Of a stretch of 64,000 bases of DNA, positions 23,645 to 32,593 are shown piece after piece. Each line of letters opens with the position of its first letter. The stretch's first letter is position 1. Source of the DNA: Laceyella tengchongensis (GTDB lineage Bacteria; Bacillota; Bacilli; Thermoactinomycetales; Thermoactinomycetaceae); the NCBI RefSeq assembly GCF_900182735.1, contig NZ_FXTU01000005.1:124001-188000 (forward strand). The letters run 5' to 3'. A program made the position numbers and the translations under genes. The notes under the pieces are model-generated. The model saw only the letters and a list, made by a program, of their open reading frames with translations. It was not told where the DNA came from and made no database searches.

Positions 23645-24133
23645 GTGTTAAGTATTGAATGGGGTACGATGGTATTCCAGCTTATCGCATTTATCATTTT
23701 AATGCTGCTCGTTTCCAAATACGCTCTTCGTCCAATGCTGAACACCATGAGGCAACGTCAAGAGCACATCGACGGCCAGATCAAGGCTGCTGAGAAAAGC
23801 CGCAAAGAAGCGGAGGATCTCATCAAAGAGCAACGCGAAGCGCTGGAAAAAGCCCGCCTAGAGGCGAAAGAGATCATCGAACGCGCCAAAGCGCAAAAAG
23901 AGCGTGAAGCGGAAGAGATCATCGCCAAAGCGCAAGAGCGCGCTGAGAGCATGATCAAAGAGGCGACCAATGAAATTCAACGCGAGAAAGAAAAAGCGCT
24001 TGCCAGTTTGCGCGATGAAGTGGGTGCCCTGTCCGTTCAGCTCGCATCCAAGTTGATCGAGAAAGAACTGGATGGCAAAGCCCAAGCTGAGCTGGTGGGT
24101 CGTTACCTTGAGCAGGTAGGCAGAGTGCAATGA
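23645..24133 (+). CDS. atpF: ATP synthase subunit b
   Basis: Peripheral stalk subunit of 162 residues: one N-terminal membrane helix (about 8-27), then a long charged coiled coil reaching to F1. An upstream in-frame start at 23579 exists, but the GTG at 23645 follows AGGGAGTG at ideal spacing and yields the family N-terminus. Its TGA overlaps the ATG of atpH. Confidence 0.95.
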   Translation: MLSIEWGTMVFQLIAFIILMLLVSKYALRPMLNTMRQRQEHIDGQIKAAEKSRKEAEDLIKEQREALEKARLEAKEIIERAKAQKEREAEEIIAKAQERAESMIKEATNEIQREKEKALASLRDEVGALSVQLASKLIEKELDGKAQAELVGRYLEQVGRVQ

Positions 24134-24675
24134 CCAGCTCGGTAGTAGCGAAGCGATACGCCAAAGCATTGTTTGAGGTCGCCGAAGAACAGAAATGCTT
24201 GGATGGCGTGGAGCGAGATCTAAAAATAGTGACGGCAACATTTAACGCTTCCCCTGAGCTGGTGGCGTGGCTAGGCCATCCTTCCACTTCCTCCGCCAAG
24301 AAGCGTGAAGTGTTTGACAAGCTGTTCGCGGATGTGAACCAATACACGAAGAACCTCTTGTACGTATTGGCTGACCGTCGCCGCGAGAACATCGTGTTCG
24401 ATCTGGCGCAAGCGTTTAATGAGTTGGCCAACGAAGCGAGAGGGATTGCTGAAGCGCAAGTGACGACCGCGTTCCCCCTCACTGAGGAGAATAAGGCGGA
24501 GATCGTCAAAGCGTTTGAACCGATTATCGGCAAGAAGATTCAAATCACCGAAAAAGTGGATTCCGACATCCTAGGCGGCGTGATCGTGCAAGTGGGCGAC
24601 CGGTTGTTTGACGGAAGCCTGAAGACGAAGTTGGCCCGTTTTCAGGATGGGTTGAAGCTGGGCAGAATCGGATAG
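24130..24675 (+). CDS. atpH: ATP synthase F1 subunit delta
   Basis: A 181-residue OSCP/delta subunit linking the stalk to the top of F1. Typical opening VAKRYAKALFEVAEEQ and C-terminal ITEKVDSDILGGVIVQVGD. ATGA overlap with atpF implies translational coupling. Confidence 0.96.
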   Translation: MTSSVVAKRYAKALFEVAEEQKCLDGVERDLKIVTATFNASPELVAWLGHPSTSSAKKREVFDKLFADVNQYTKNLLYVLADRRRENIVFDLAQAFNELANEARGIAEAQVTTAFPLTEENKAEIVKAFEPIIGKKIQITEKVDSDILGGVIVQVGDRLFDGSLKTKLARFQDGLKLGRIG

Positions 24676-24708
24676 AACATACAGACGGAAAGATTGGGGT
24701 GAACCATT

Positions 24709-26223
24709 ATGAGCATTAAACCGGAAGAGATCAGCTCTCTTATTAAAGAGCAGATCAAAAATTACCGTGCCGAAGTCGAAGTGACCGATGTAGGCACCGT
24801 TATCAATGTCGGGGACGGTATTGCCCGCGCGCACGGCCTGCAAAATGCCATGGCTGGTGAGCTGGTTGAGTTCAGCAATGGTGTGATGGGTATGACGCTG
24901 AACTTGGAAGAAAACCACGTAGGTATCGTTATCTTGGGCCCATATCAAGATATTCGTGAAGGAGACCAAGTGAAACGCACGGGTCGCCTGATGGAAGTGC
25001 CAGTGGGTAAAGCACTGTTGGGTCGCGTTGTGAACCCGCTCGGACAGCCACTGGACGGCAAAGGTCCGATCGAAACCACTGAATTCCGCCCGATCGAATC
25101 GGAAGCACCTGGCGTTATTGACCGTAAATCGGTGCATGAGCCGTTGCAAACCGGGATCAAAGCGATTGACTCCATGGTTCCGATCGGCCGCGGTCAGCGC
25201 GAGCTGATCATCGGTGACCGCCAAACCGGTAAAACCTCGGTGGCGCTTGATACCATCATCAACCAAAAAGGCAAGGACATGGTCTGTGTTTACGTGGCGA
25301 TCGGCCAAAAGGCTTCTACCGTAGCGCAAGTGGTAGAGAAGTTGCGTCGTTTTGGTGCGCTTGAATACACCATCGTCGTTGTGGCTGGCGCGTCTGACCC
25401 GGCTCCGCTGTTGTTCTTGGCTCCGTATGCGGGTTGTGCGATGGGTGAATACTTCATGTACAACGGCGGACATGTACTCTGCGTATACGATGACTTGTCC
25501 AAACAAGCGGCTGCATACCGTGAGCTGTCCTTGTTGCTCCGTCGTCCGCCAGGCCGTGAGGCGTATCCTGGGGATGTATTCTACCTGCACTCCCGCCTTT
25601 TGGAGCGTGCAGCGAAACTTTCCGATGAGCGCGGTGGCGGATCGTTGACAGCCTTGCCGTTCATTGAAACCCAAGCGGGTGACATCTCTGCTTACATCCC
25701 AACGAACGTGATCTCCATCACCGACGGACAAATCTTCCTGGAGTCCAACCTGTTCCACTCCGGTGTGCGCCCGGCGGTAAACGTAGGTACTTCCGTATCC
25801 CGCGTAGGGGGATCTGCACAAATCAAAGCGATGAAAAAAGTGTCCGGTACATTGCGTCTGGACTTGTCCCAATACTACGAGTTGGCGGCGTTCGCACAAT
25901 TCGGTTCTGACCTGGATAAAGCGACCATGGCGAAGCTGGAGCGCGGAAAACGCGTCGTAGAAATCTTGAAGCAAGGTGAGCATGAACCGCTGTCCGTTGA
26001 GAAACAAGTGGTGTCCCTCTACTTGGTAACCAAAGGCCATTTGGATGAGATCGCGGTTGAAGACGTTCGCCGTTTCGAAGCGGAGTTCCACGCTTTCCTT
26101 GACGCGAACCATCAAGATGTGCTGAAAGACATCGTTGATAAGAAAGAGCTGAAGGAAGACAACGAGAAGAAACTGCTCGAAGCGATTGCTGCGTTCAAAA
26201 AAAGTTTTGTGGCATCTAACTAA
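24709..26223 (+). CDS. atpA: ATP synthase F1 subunit alpha
   Basis: Non-catalytic nucleotide-binding subunit, 504 residues. N-terminal beta barrel, central domain with Walker A GDRQTGKTS near 169-177, signature PAVNVGTSVSRVGG, C-terminal helical domain. The long minus-strand frame opposite this gene is a codon-bias shadow. A weak hairpin (TTGAGCCGCT...AGCGGCGGCTC, 26255-26290) lies in the 100-bp gap to atpG. Confidence 0.98.
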   Translation: MSIKPEEISSLIKEQIKNYRAEVEVTDVGTVINVGDGIARAHGLQNAMAGELVEFSNGVMGMTLNLEENHVGIVILGPYQDIREGDQVKRTGRLMEVPVGKALLGRVVNPLGQPLDGKGPIETTEFRPIESEAPGVIDRKSVHEPLQTGIKAIDSMVPIGRGQRELIIGDRQTGKTSVALDTIINQKGKDMVCVYVAIGQKASTVAQVVEKLRRFGALEYTIVVVAGASDPAPLLFLAPYAGCAMGEYFMYNGGHVLCVYDDLSKQAAAYRELSLLLRRPPGREAYPGDVFYLHSRLLERAAKLSDERGGGSLTALPFIETQAGDISAYIPTNVISITDGQIFLESNLFHSGVRPAVNVGTSVSRVGGSAQIKAMKKVSGTLRLDLSQYYELAAFAQFGSDLDKATMAKLERGKRVVEILKQGEHEPLSVEKQVVSLYLVTKGHLDEIAVEDVRRFEAEFHAFLDANHQDVLKDIVDKKELKEDNEKKLLEAIAAFKKSFVASN

Positions 26224-26323
26224 GCAGGAAGACAAGTTTTCACTGCCGACGCTCGGTTGAGCCGCTCACGTGTAAGAAAGCGGCGGCTCGACGAACGATC
26301 GGCAACAGAAAGGCGGTGAACAC

Positions 26324-27196
26324 ATGGGACAATCGATGCGGGACATTAAGCGGAGCATTAAAGCTAAAGAGGATATCAGAAAGACGACCAAAGCGTTGAA
26401 ACTGGTATCTGCGGCCAAACTTCGCCGCGCACAGGAGCAAGCGCAGGCGGCGCGTCCATATGCGGAGAAGTTGCGCGATGTGATCATCAACATCGCTCAA
26501 AGCACGACAAATGCCAACCACCCGATGCTCGTTTCCCGTCCAATCAAAAAAACCGGTTATCTGATCATCACTTCGGACCGCGGCCAAGCTGGCGGCTACA
26601 ACTCAAACCTATTGCGCATGCTGGTGTCTGCACTGAGCAAGCGCCACCAAAGCAAAGATGAATACGTGATCTTTGTGATCGGGCGCAAAGGACGCGATTT
26701 CCTACGCAAACGCAATTACCCTGTCATCAATGAAGTGACAGGTTTGTCCGATTCGCCAACGTTTGCCGATGTGAAAGAAATTGCGGAGCAAGCCGTTCGT
26801 TTCTATGCGGAAGAGAAGTTTGATGAGCTGTACCTCTTGTACAATGAGTTTGTCAACCCAGTGGTTCAGCGTCCGACGGAAAAACGCTTGTTGCCGCTGG
26901 CTGGGGATGACTTGGCGGGGTCCAGCCAAACTGGAAAAACCGTTTACGAGTATGAGCCATCCCAAGAAGAGGTGTTGTCCACTCTGCTTCCAAGTTATGC
27001 AGAAGCACTTATCTATAGCGCTCTTTTAGATGGTAAAGCGAGTGAACACGCCGCTCGAATGAACGCGATGAGCAATGCGACCGACAACGCTACGGAAATG
27101 ATTGAATCGCTGAAGTTGCAATTCAACCGGGCGCGGCAAGCGGCTATCACGCAAGAGATTGCGGAGATCGTCGGTGGGGCGGCTGCGCTGGAATAG
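26324..27196 (+). CDS. atpG: ATP synthase F1 subunit gamma
   Basis: Central rotor shaft, 290 residues. Family N-terminus RDIKRSIKAKEDIRKTTKALKLVSAAKL and C-terminus MSNATDNATEMIESL, which form the coiled coil inside the alpha-beta ring; ITSDRGQAGGYNSN is the usual early motif. AAAGGCGGTGA precedes the ATG. Confidence 0.97.
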   Translation: MGQSMRDIKRSIKAKEDIRKTTKALKLVSAAKLRRAQEQAQAARPYAEKLRDVIINIAQSTTNANHPMLVSRPIKKTGYLIITSDRGQAGGYNSNLLRMLVSALSKRHQSKDEYVIFVIGRKGRDFLRKRNYPVINEVTGLSDSPTFADVKEIAEQAVRFYAEEKFDELYLLYNEFVNPVVQRPTEKRLLPLAGDDLAGSSQTGKTVYEYEPSQEEVLSTLLPSYAEALIYSALLDGKASEHAARMNAMSNATDNATEMIESLKLQFNRARQAAITQEIAEIVGGAAALE

Positions 27197-27283
27197 AACA
27201 AGCGATGAGTTGAACGAAGCAACGATTAGCGGGTTGGCCATCCCGTTTTGATAGATGCAAATGCAGTTTAAGGAGGGAACGAG

Positions 27284-28684
27284 ATGAGCACTGGACGTGT
27301 GCTTCAGGTAATGGGCCCGGTTGTGGACGTGCAATTTGAAAGCGGCCAATTGCCTGAGATTTATAACGCGATTAAAGTTAGACGTAACGATGGAAGTGAA
27401 CTGGTGTTAGAAGCTGCCATCCACTTGGGTGACAATATTGTTCGTACAGTAGCGATGGCATCCACCGACGGATTGGTTCGCGGCATGGAAGCGGTTGATA
27501 CAGGTAAGCCGATCAGCGTTCCGGTGGGCCGTCCGGGATTGGGACGCGTATTCAACGTATTGGGGGAACCGATCGACGAAGCGGGTCCGGTCGTTTCAGA
27601 CGAATATCTGCCTATCCACCGTCCGGCACCGAGCTTTGAGGATCAATCCACCCAAGCGGAAATGTTGGAAACGGGTATTAAAGTCGTTGACTTGCTTTGC
27701 CCATACGCAAAAGGTGGTAAGATTGGTCTGTTTGGTGGTGCGGGTGTAGGTAAAACGGTACTTATCCAAGAGTTGATTAACAACGTTGCCCAAGAGCACG
27801 GTGGTTTGTCTGTATTCGCAGGGGTAGGGGAGCGTACCCGTGAAGGGAACGACCTGTACCACGAGATGAAAGATTCTGGCGTAATCAACAAAACGGTGAT
27901 GGTCTTCGGTCAGATGAACGAGCCGCCGGGTGCACGGATGCGCGTGGCTTTAACTGGCTTGACCATGGCTGAGCATTTCCGTGACAGCGAAGGGCAAGAC
28001 GTGCTGTTGTTCGTAGACAACATTTTCCGCTTTACACAAGCAGGTTCTGAGGTGTCTGCGTTGTTGGGCCGCATGCCGTCCGCGGTAGGTTACCAACCGA
28101 CCTTGGCTACGGAAATGGGTCAATTGCAAGAGCGGATCACATCTACCAAAACCGGTTCGATCACATCGGTGCAAGCGATCTACGTACCGGCGGACGACTA
28201 CACCGATCCGGCTCCGGCGACCACCTTTGCCCACTTGGATGCAACCACCAACTTGGAGCGCCGCCTGACCCAAAAAGGGATCTATCCGGCGGTAGACCCA
28301 TTGGCGTCCACTTCTCGTATTCTGACCCCAGATGTAGTCGGGGAAGAGCATTATCGTGTAGCTCGCGGCGTGCAACAAATCCTGCAACGCTACCAAGAAC
28401 TCCAAGACATCATCGCGATCTTGGGTATGGATGAGTTGTCTGATGAAGACAAACAACTGGTAGCCCGTGCGCGGAAAGTAGAGAAATTCCTTTCTCAAAA
28501 CTTCCACGTGGCTGAGCAATTCACCGGCCAACCAGGTGTGTATGTGCCTGTGAAAGAAACGGTTCGCAGCTTCAAAGAGCTGTTGGAAGGCAAACACGAC
28601 GATCTGCCAGAAGATGCGTTCTACATGGTGGGAACCATTGACGACGCGATCGAAAAAGCGAAATCGATGGGTTACACCCGTTAA
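27284..28684 (+). CDS. atpD: ATP synthase F1 subunit beta
   Basis: Catalytic subunit, 466 residues. Walker A GGAGVGKTV near 150-158, catalytic Glu in GERTREGND, and the ATP synthase signature PAVDPLASTSR. AAGGAGGGA precedes the ATG. A terminator-like hairpin follows before atpC. Confidence 0.98.
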   Translation: MSTGRVLQVMGPVVDVQFESGQLPEIYNAIKVRRNDGSELVLEAAIHLGDNIVRTVAMASTDGLVRGMEAVDTGKPISVPVGRPGLGRVFNVLGEPIDEAGPVVSDEYLPIHRPAPSFEDQSTQAEMLETGIKVVDLLCPYAKGGKIGLFGGAGVGKTVLIQELINNVAQEHGGLSVFAGVGERTREGNDLYHEMKDSGVINKTVMVFGQMNEPPGARMRVALTGLTMAEHFRDSEGQDVLLFVDNIFRFTQAGSEVSALLGRMPSAVGYQPTLATEMGQLQERITSTKTGSITSVQAIYVPADDYTDPAPATTFAHLDATTNLERRLTQKGIYPAVDPLASTSRILTPDVVGEEHYRVARGVQQILQRYQELQDIIAILGMDELSDEDKQLVARARKVEKFLSQNFHVAEQFTGQPGVYVPVKETVRSFKELLEGKHDDLPEDAFYMVGTIDDAIEKAKSMGYTR

Positions 28685-28695
28685 ACCATAACATT

Positions 28696-28739
28696 CTGCC
28701 TGGCGGAGAGGAATCGGGTTTCTGCCAGGCAGTTTTCTT
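28696..28739 (+). terminator. Terminator-like hairpin between atpD and atpC
   Basis: CTGCCTGGC (28696-28704) and GCCAGGCAG (28724-28732) pair perfectly over a 19-nt loop and are followed by TTTTCTT. Placed inside the operon, it could reduce transcription of atpC relative to atpD. Confidence 0.7.
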
Positions 28740-28838
28740 AGCTAGCCTCAACTCGAGATGGGGAGGTGAATCACTGCTACAAGGTACGTCGCTTGGCTGA
28801 TACCAAGATGACACCCGAGGGAGTAGCAGGACGCCCAC

Positions 28839-29093
28839 ATGAGCAAAATTCAGTTGGACATTGTGACACCTGAAAAGGTCGTCTACTCAGAACAAGTAGA
28901 AATGGTCATCACCCGTGCGGCCAATGGGGATGTTGGGATTCTCCCAAAACACGCCCCCTTTGTTAGCCCGCTCAAAGGGGATACGGTGCGAATTAAGAAA
29001 GACGGTTCAGAAGAGGTCATTTCTGTCAGTGGCGGATTTATTGAAGTGCGCCCTGACAAAGTGACGATCTTAGCTAAGTCGGCCGGCGTATAA
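28839..29093 (+). CDS. atpC: ATP synthase subunit epsilon, short form
   Basis: Only 84 residues, versus about 130-140 usually. It contains the N-terminal beta-sandwich that contacts gamma and the c-ring (LDIVTPEKVVY, GDVGILPKHAPFVSPL, VSGGFIEVRPDKVTILA) and stops right after it. The C-terminal helical hairpin that inhibits ATP hydrolysis is absent. The following DNA (TAATTGGCGTGG...) shows no helical remnant in any frame that I can recognise, and a terminator follows within 40 nt, so a simple recent frameshift is unlikely. It is separated from atpD by 154 bp containing a hairpin. Confidence 0.93.
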   Translation: MSKIQLDIVTPEKVVYSEQVEMVITRAANGDVGILPKHAPFVSPLKGDTVRIKKDGSEEVISVSGGFIEVRPDKVTILAKSAGV

Positions 29094-29127
29094 TTGGCGT
29101 GGCGCTTAAAGAAGTCGCTGTGCTATT

Positions 29128-29165
29128 GGAGGGGATTTTAGTGAAGCTAAAGTCCTCTTTTTTTT
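29128..29165 (+). terminator. Intrinsic terminator of the atp operon
   Basis: GAGGGGATTTTAG pairs with CTAAAGTCCTC (with G-T pairs), followed by eight T. It ends the ATP synthase transcript. Confidence 0.88.
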
Positions 29166-29372
29166 ACCCTGAAAACATAGGGAGGCGCGGGCGTTGTTGA
29201 GGTAATGATGAATGCAAAGAGGGGGCCAAGGCAAGGGTTGCTGTTCATTCCGCTTATTCTTTCGGCATAAATGCAGGAATATTCGCTTATGTTAGGAGTG
29301 ACCAGGCCCAGGCTAGAAACAGCATTTCGTCAACGTAGAAAATGGGACAATTTTTCGTCGTTTTCGTCAACC

Positions 29373-29401
29373 TTCTCACAATTAGGAAAGTGTTGTATAA
29401 T
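29373..29401 (+). promoter_or_regulatory. Candidate promoter of the nuo operon
   Basis: TTCTCA, 17-bp spacer, TATAAT at 29396-29401. It would give a leader of nearly 490 nt before nuoA, running through repeat copy D. No better promoter is seen closer to nuoA. Confidence 0.5.
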
Positions 29402-29472
29402 CAAACAATAGAAACGGGCTATTTTTTATGTATCTCTTTAAGTTTTATATATGAATGCGCCTGATACGTTGT

Positions 29473-29660
29473 GGTGTGTCTGACAAGTCCAATTGACACA
29501 TGTGAGGCGGCGGAAACATCATTTCCCAATGAGCACCGATGGGCAAGTGAAGTGAATAGGGATGAGGTATTGCGCCGCCGGACATCTTCACCAGGCGCAC
29601 TCTGGCATAGAAGGTGTCCAGAGTGAAGTTCGTTTGGTTTGTTAGGCGCGATTGCTTTTT
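29473..29660. repeat. Dispersed repeat-like segment, copy D
   Basis: Begins GGTGTGTCTGACAAGTC, the same end as copies A and C, and includes internal inverted segments (GGCGGCGG... / ...CGCCGCCGG; CACTCTGG...CCAGAGTG). Near its far end, TTTGTTAGGCGCGA loosely mirrors the start. It occupies the middle of the 724-bp gap between the atp and nuo operons (29166-29889); the remainder holds the candidate promoter and GC-rich DNA with no gene. Confidence 0.4.
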
Positions 29661-29889
29661 TTTGGAGCAGGGTGGGTGCCCCCCTTTTTTTGCGCTGTTG
29701 CAGAAGGGAATCACATGCTGTGGCAGGCTTCCCTGAGGGGTTGTCAGGCCCGTGGGGAACCTCGGAGTGAGGGAAGTGTTCGCGGGGCGCTTTTTAGGCG
29801 GAATCCCCTGCCCGAATTTGATTGATGTAAGCGTTTTTACAGACGGATGACAGATCCGTCTCCTTCATTTTCCGCTAGGAGGGATAAAT

Positions 29890-30264
29890 ATGGCGCTTGA
29901 TCCCACCCACTTGCAACTCGCTATCTTCCTTTTGATCGGCATCGCGTTGCCGATTGTGGCCTTGTCGCTGGGACGCGTGCTTCGTCCGCACAATCCCACC
30001 CCCGATAAGGCGATCACGTATGAGAGCGGTGTTGATCCCAAGGGTGACAGCTGGGTTCAGTTCAACGTCCGGTACTACTTGTTTGCGTTACTGTTTGTGA
30101 TATTTGATGTGGAAGCTGTTTTCCTGTATCCGTGGGCGGTCAGTTATGATGTCCTTCGCTCGGATGTGGGACTATTTATTCTTGTGGAAATGTTGATCTT
30201 CATTTTCTTCCTGGTGCTGGGTTTGGCTTATGCTTGGAAAAAGAAGGTGTTGGAATGGGAGTAA
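29890..30264 (+). CDS. nuoA: Complex I subunit NuoA
   Basis: A 124-residue membrane subunit with three helices and the loop TYESGVDPKGDSWVQFNVRYYLFALLF typical of NuoA (ND3). First gene of the nuo operon. GGAGGGA precedes the ATG. Its end overlaps the start of nuoB by 10 nt. Confidence 0.95.
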   Translation: MALDPTHLQLAIFLLIGIALPIVALSLGRVLRPHNPTPDKAITYESGVDPKGDSWVQFNVRYYLFALLFVIFDVEAVFLYPWAVSYDVLRSDVGLFILVEMLIFIFFLVLGLAYAWKKKVLEWE

Positions 30265-30773
30265 ATTTTGAACAGATGACGCCGTTTGAGCAACAGGAGT
30301 TGGAAAGAAACGTCTTGTTCACCAGCTTGGAGCAGGTGAAGGCTTGGGCGCGCTCCAACTCCATGTGGCCTCTGACATTCGGGCTTGCTTGCTGTGCTAT
30401 CGAGATGATGGGAACGGGCGGTTCGCACTATGATCTAGACCGTTTTGGCGTGTTTTTCCGCGCTTCACCCCGTCAGTCGGATGTGATGATTGTAGCGGGA
30501 ACTGTCACCAAAAAGATGGCCCCCTTGTTGCGCCGGCTCTATGATCAGATGCCTGAGCCCAAATGGGTGATCGCCATGGGTTCCTGCGCGACGGCAGGTG
30601 GACCTTACGTCAAATCGTACGCTGTGGTAAAGGGAGTCGATCAGATCGTGCCTGTGGACGTATACATCCCCGGTTGCCCACCCAATCCGGCGGCATTGAT
30701 CTACGGCATCCACAAATTGCAGGAGAAGATTCGCTATGAGGCCAAGCATGGGAAGAGGGTGACCAGTCAATGA
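30255..30773 (+). CDS. nuoB: Complex I subunit NuoB
   Basis: Carries iron-sulfur cluster N2, which hands electrons to quinone. The 172-residue subunit has all four ligands: C46-C47 in LACCAIEMM, C111 in MGSCATAGG and C141 in PGCPPNP. The frame opens at a TTG at 30234, but the ATG at 30255 follows GAAGGTG within the nuoA end and matches family length. Confidence 0.96.
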   Translation: MGVNFEQMTPFEQQELERNVLFTSLEQVKAWARSNSMWPLTFGLACCAIEMMGTGGSHYDLDRFGVFFRASPRQSDVMIVAGTVTKKMAPLLRRLYDQMPEPKWVIAMGSCATAGGPYVKSYAVVKGVDQIVPVDVYIPGCPPNPAALIYGIHKLQEKIRYEAKHGKRVTSQ

Positions 30774-31489
30774 GTGAACAAGGGGACAAAAACAAGAAAC
30801 CGGAAACCGGCCAAGGCATGAGCGAGATGGAAGCCAAGGGGACCGAAGCCAATGCGGATAAAGGTGCTCCCGCCGCTGGGGGGAAGACCGGAGAAGAGGC
30901 CCAAGGGAAAGCCAAGGCGACTCCGACAGGGCGAGCCCGACCGGCGTCCGGCGCTAGACCTCGTCCGGCCGGAGCCAAGAAAGCGGAAGAAAAGAAACCG
31001 GAGGAACCCTCTCCGATGCAGCCGTTGCTGGAACAGTTTGTCGCCCGAATCAAGGAGGGTTGCCATCCGGAAGCGGTGGTGGAGGCATATATCAACCGCC
31101 CCAGCGGGCATATCCCCACCTTGGTGATCGACCGGGCACATTGGAGCGAAGTTGCCCGATTCTTGAAAGAAGACGAGGCGCTGGCGTTTGATTATATGCG
31201 CAATCTCTCCAGTGTGGATTATGAGACGCATCTGGAAGTGTGTTATCAGCTGGTATCGTTTGCACACCAACATCAAGTGGCCGTCCGCGTCAAGGTGGAC
31301 CGGGAGGAAGCGGTGTTGCCGACCGTCTCCCATGTGTGGGCCGCGGCTGGTTGGAATGAGCGTGAGGCGTATGACTTGATGGGAATACATTTCACCGATC
31401 ATTCCGATTTGCGGCGCATCTTGCTCCCGGACGATTGGGTCGGTCATCCACTTCGCAAAGATTATGAACCGCTGGATAAGGAGGTGTGA
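30770..31489 (+). CDS. nuoC: Complex I subunit NuoC, with low-complexity N-terminal extension
   Basis: A 239-residue subunit of the quinone module. The conserved 30-kDa domain starts near residue 83 (QPLLEQFVARIKEG) and ends with NEREAYDLMGIHFTDH and GHPLRKDYEP. The first 82 residues are a disordered, Ala/Gly/Lys/Glu/Pro-rich extension, not part of the usual domain. ATGA overlap with nuoB confirms the start. Base use in the extension is GC-rich but not foreign to the operon. Confidence 0.95.
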   Translation: MSEQGDKNKKPETGQGMSEMEAKGTEANADKGAPAAGGKTGEEAQGKAKATPTGRARPASGARPRPAGAKKAEEKKPEEPSPMQPLLEQFVARIKEGCHPEAVVEAYINRPSGHIPTLVIDRAHWSEVARFLKEDEALAFDYMRNLSSVDYETHLEVCYQLVSFAHQHQVAVRVKVDREEAVLPTVSHVWAAAGWNEREAYDLMGIHFTDHSDLRRILLPDDWVGHPLRKDYEPLDKEV

Positions 31490-31492
31490 CCC

Positions 31493-32593
31493 TTGCTTCG
31501 AACGGAAGAGATGTTATTGAACGTCGGCCCGCAACACCCGAGCACACACGGGGTGCTGCGCTTGGTGGTTAAAATCGACGGGGAAGCCATTGTGGACGCG
31601 GAGCCGGTGATCGGTTATTTGCACCGTGGAACGGAAAAGTTGGCTGAGGATTTGAATTATACGCAAATCATTCCGTACACTGACCGTCTCGATTATGTGT
31701 CGGCGATGACCAACAACTATGCGATCGTACATGCGACTGAACGGTTGATGGGGTTGGAAGTCCCTGAGCGGGCGGAGTTTTTGCGCGTGATCGTGATGGA
31801 ACTGAACCGCATCGCCAGCCATTTGGTCTGGATGGGAACCTACCTGTTGGACATCGGAGCGTTAAGCCCGTTTTTATACGCATTCCGCGACCGCGAACAG
31901 ATTTTGGATTTGTTTAATGAATTGTGCGGAGCGCGGCTCACCTACAACTACATGCGTGTGGGCGGCGTGAAATGGGATGCCCCCCCTGGATGGATTGACA
32001 AAGTGGGAAGTTTTGTCGAATACATGCAAAAACAGATGGTGGAGTACCATGGGTTGATTTCTGGCAATGAGATCTTCAAGCAACGCACCAAAGGAATCGG
32101 CGTTTATGACCGCAAGATGGCATTAGATTACGGGTTGTCCGGCGCCAATTTGCGGGTGACGGGTGTCGATTGGGACCTTCGCAAAAAACAGCCGTATTCG
32201 ATCTATGATCGTTTCACATTTAATGTGCCTGTGGGCAAAACGGGTGACTTGTATGAGAAGTACATGTGTCGCATGAATGAGGTGGTGGAGTCGCTCAATA
32301 TCTTGCAACAGGCGGTTAACGCGTTTCCCGCTGAGGGCAAGATTATGGGCAAGGTACCACGTGTGCTTCGGGTACCGGAAGGTGAGGTTTACGTGGGGAT
32401 CGAGTCGCCGCGGGGAGAGTTGGGTTGCCACATTGTCAGCAAAGGCAAGGATAAGCCTTGGCGCCTGAAGTTCCGACGCCCATCGTTTTATAATTTGCAG
32501 ATTTTGCCTGAGTTGTTAAAGGGCCAAAACATCTCCAACTTGGTCGCCATCTTGGGCGGAATCGACATCGTGCTTGGGGAGGTGGACGGTTGA
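31493..32593 (+). CDS. nuoD: Complex I subunit NuoD
   Basis: A 366-residue 49-kDa-type subunit that forms the quinone site with NuoB. Motifs NVGPQHPSTHGVLRLVV and, near the C-terminus, ESPRGELGCHIVSKG. The TTG start at 31493 has an exact AAGGAGGTG eight nt upstream; an internal ATG at 31511 would lose conserved residues. It ends in a TGATG overlap with nuoH. Confidence 0.97.
   Translation: MLRTEEMLLNVGPQHPSTHGVLRLVVKIDGEAIVDAEPVIGYLHRGTEKLAEDLNYTQIIPYTDRLDYVSAMTNNYAIVHATERLMGLEVPERAEFLRVIVMELNRIASHLVWMGTYLLDIGALSPFLYAFRDREQILDLFNELCGARLTYNYMRVGGVKWDAPPGWIDKVGSFVEYMQKQMVEYHGLISGNEIFKQRTKGIGVYDRKMALDYGLSGANLRVTGVDWDLRKKQPYSIYDRFTFNVPVGKTGDLYEKYMCRMNEVVESLNILQQAVNAFPAEGKIMGKVPRVLRVPEGEVYVGIESPRGELGCHIVSKGKDKPWRLKFRRPSFYNLQILPELLKGQNISNLVAILGGIDIVLGEVDG

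Noticed and set aside
24571..26235. 554-codon open frame on the minus strand opposite atpA
   Set aside because: It mirrors atpA almost exactly, has no ribosome site or recognisable domain, and arises from the strong codon bias of the real gene.
29827..29842. cre (CcpA) site upstream of nuoA: TGTAAGCGTTTTTACA
   Set aside because: Palindromic and close to cre, but spacing is two bases too long for the consensus, so support is weak.
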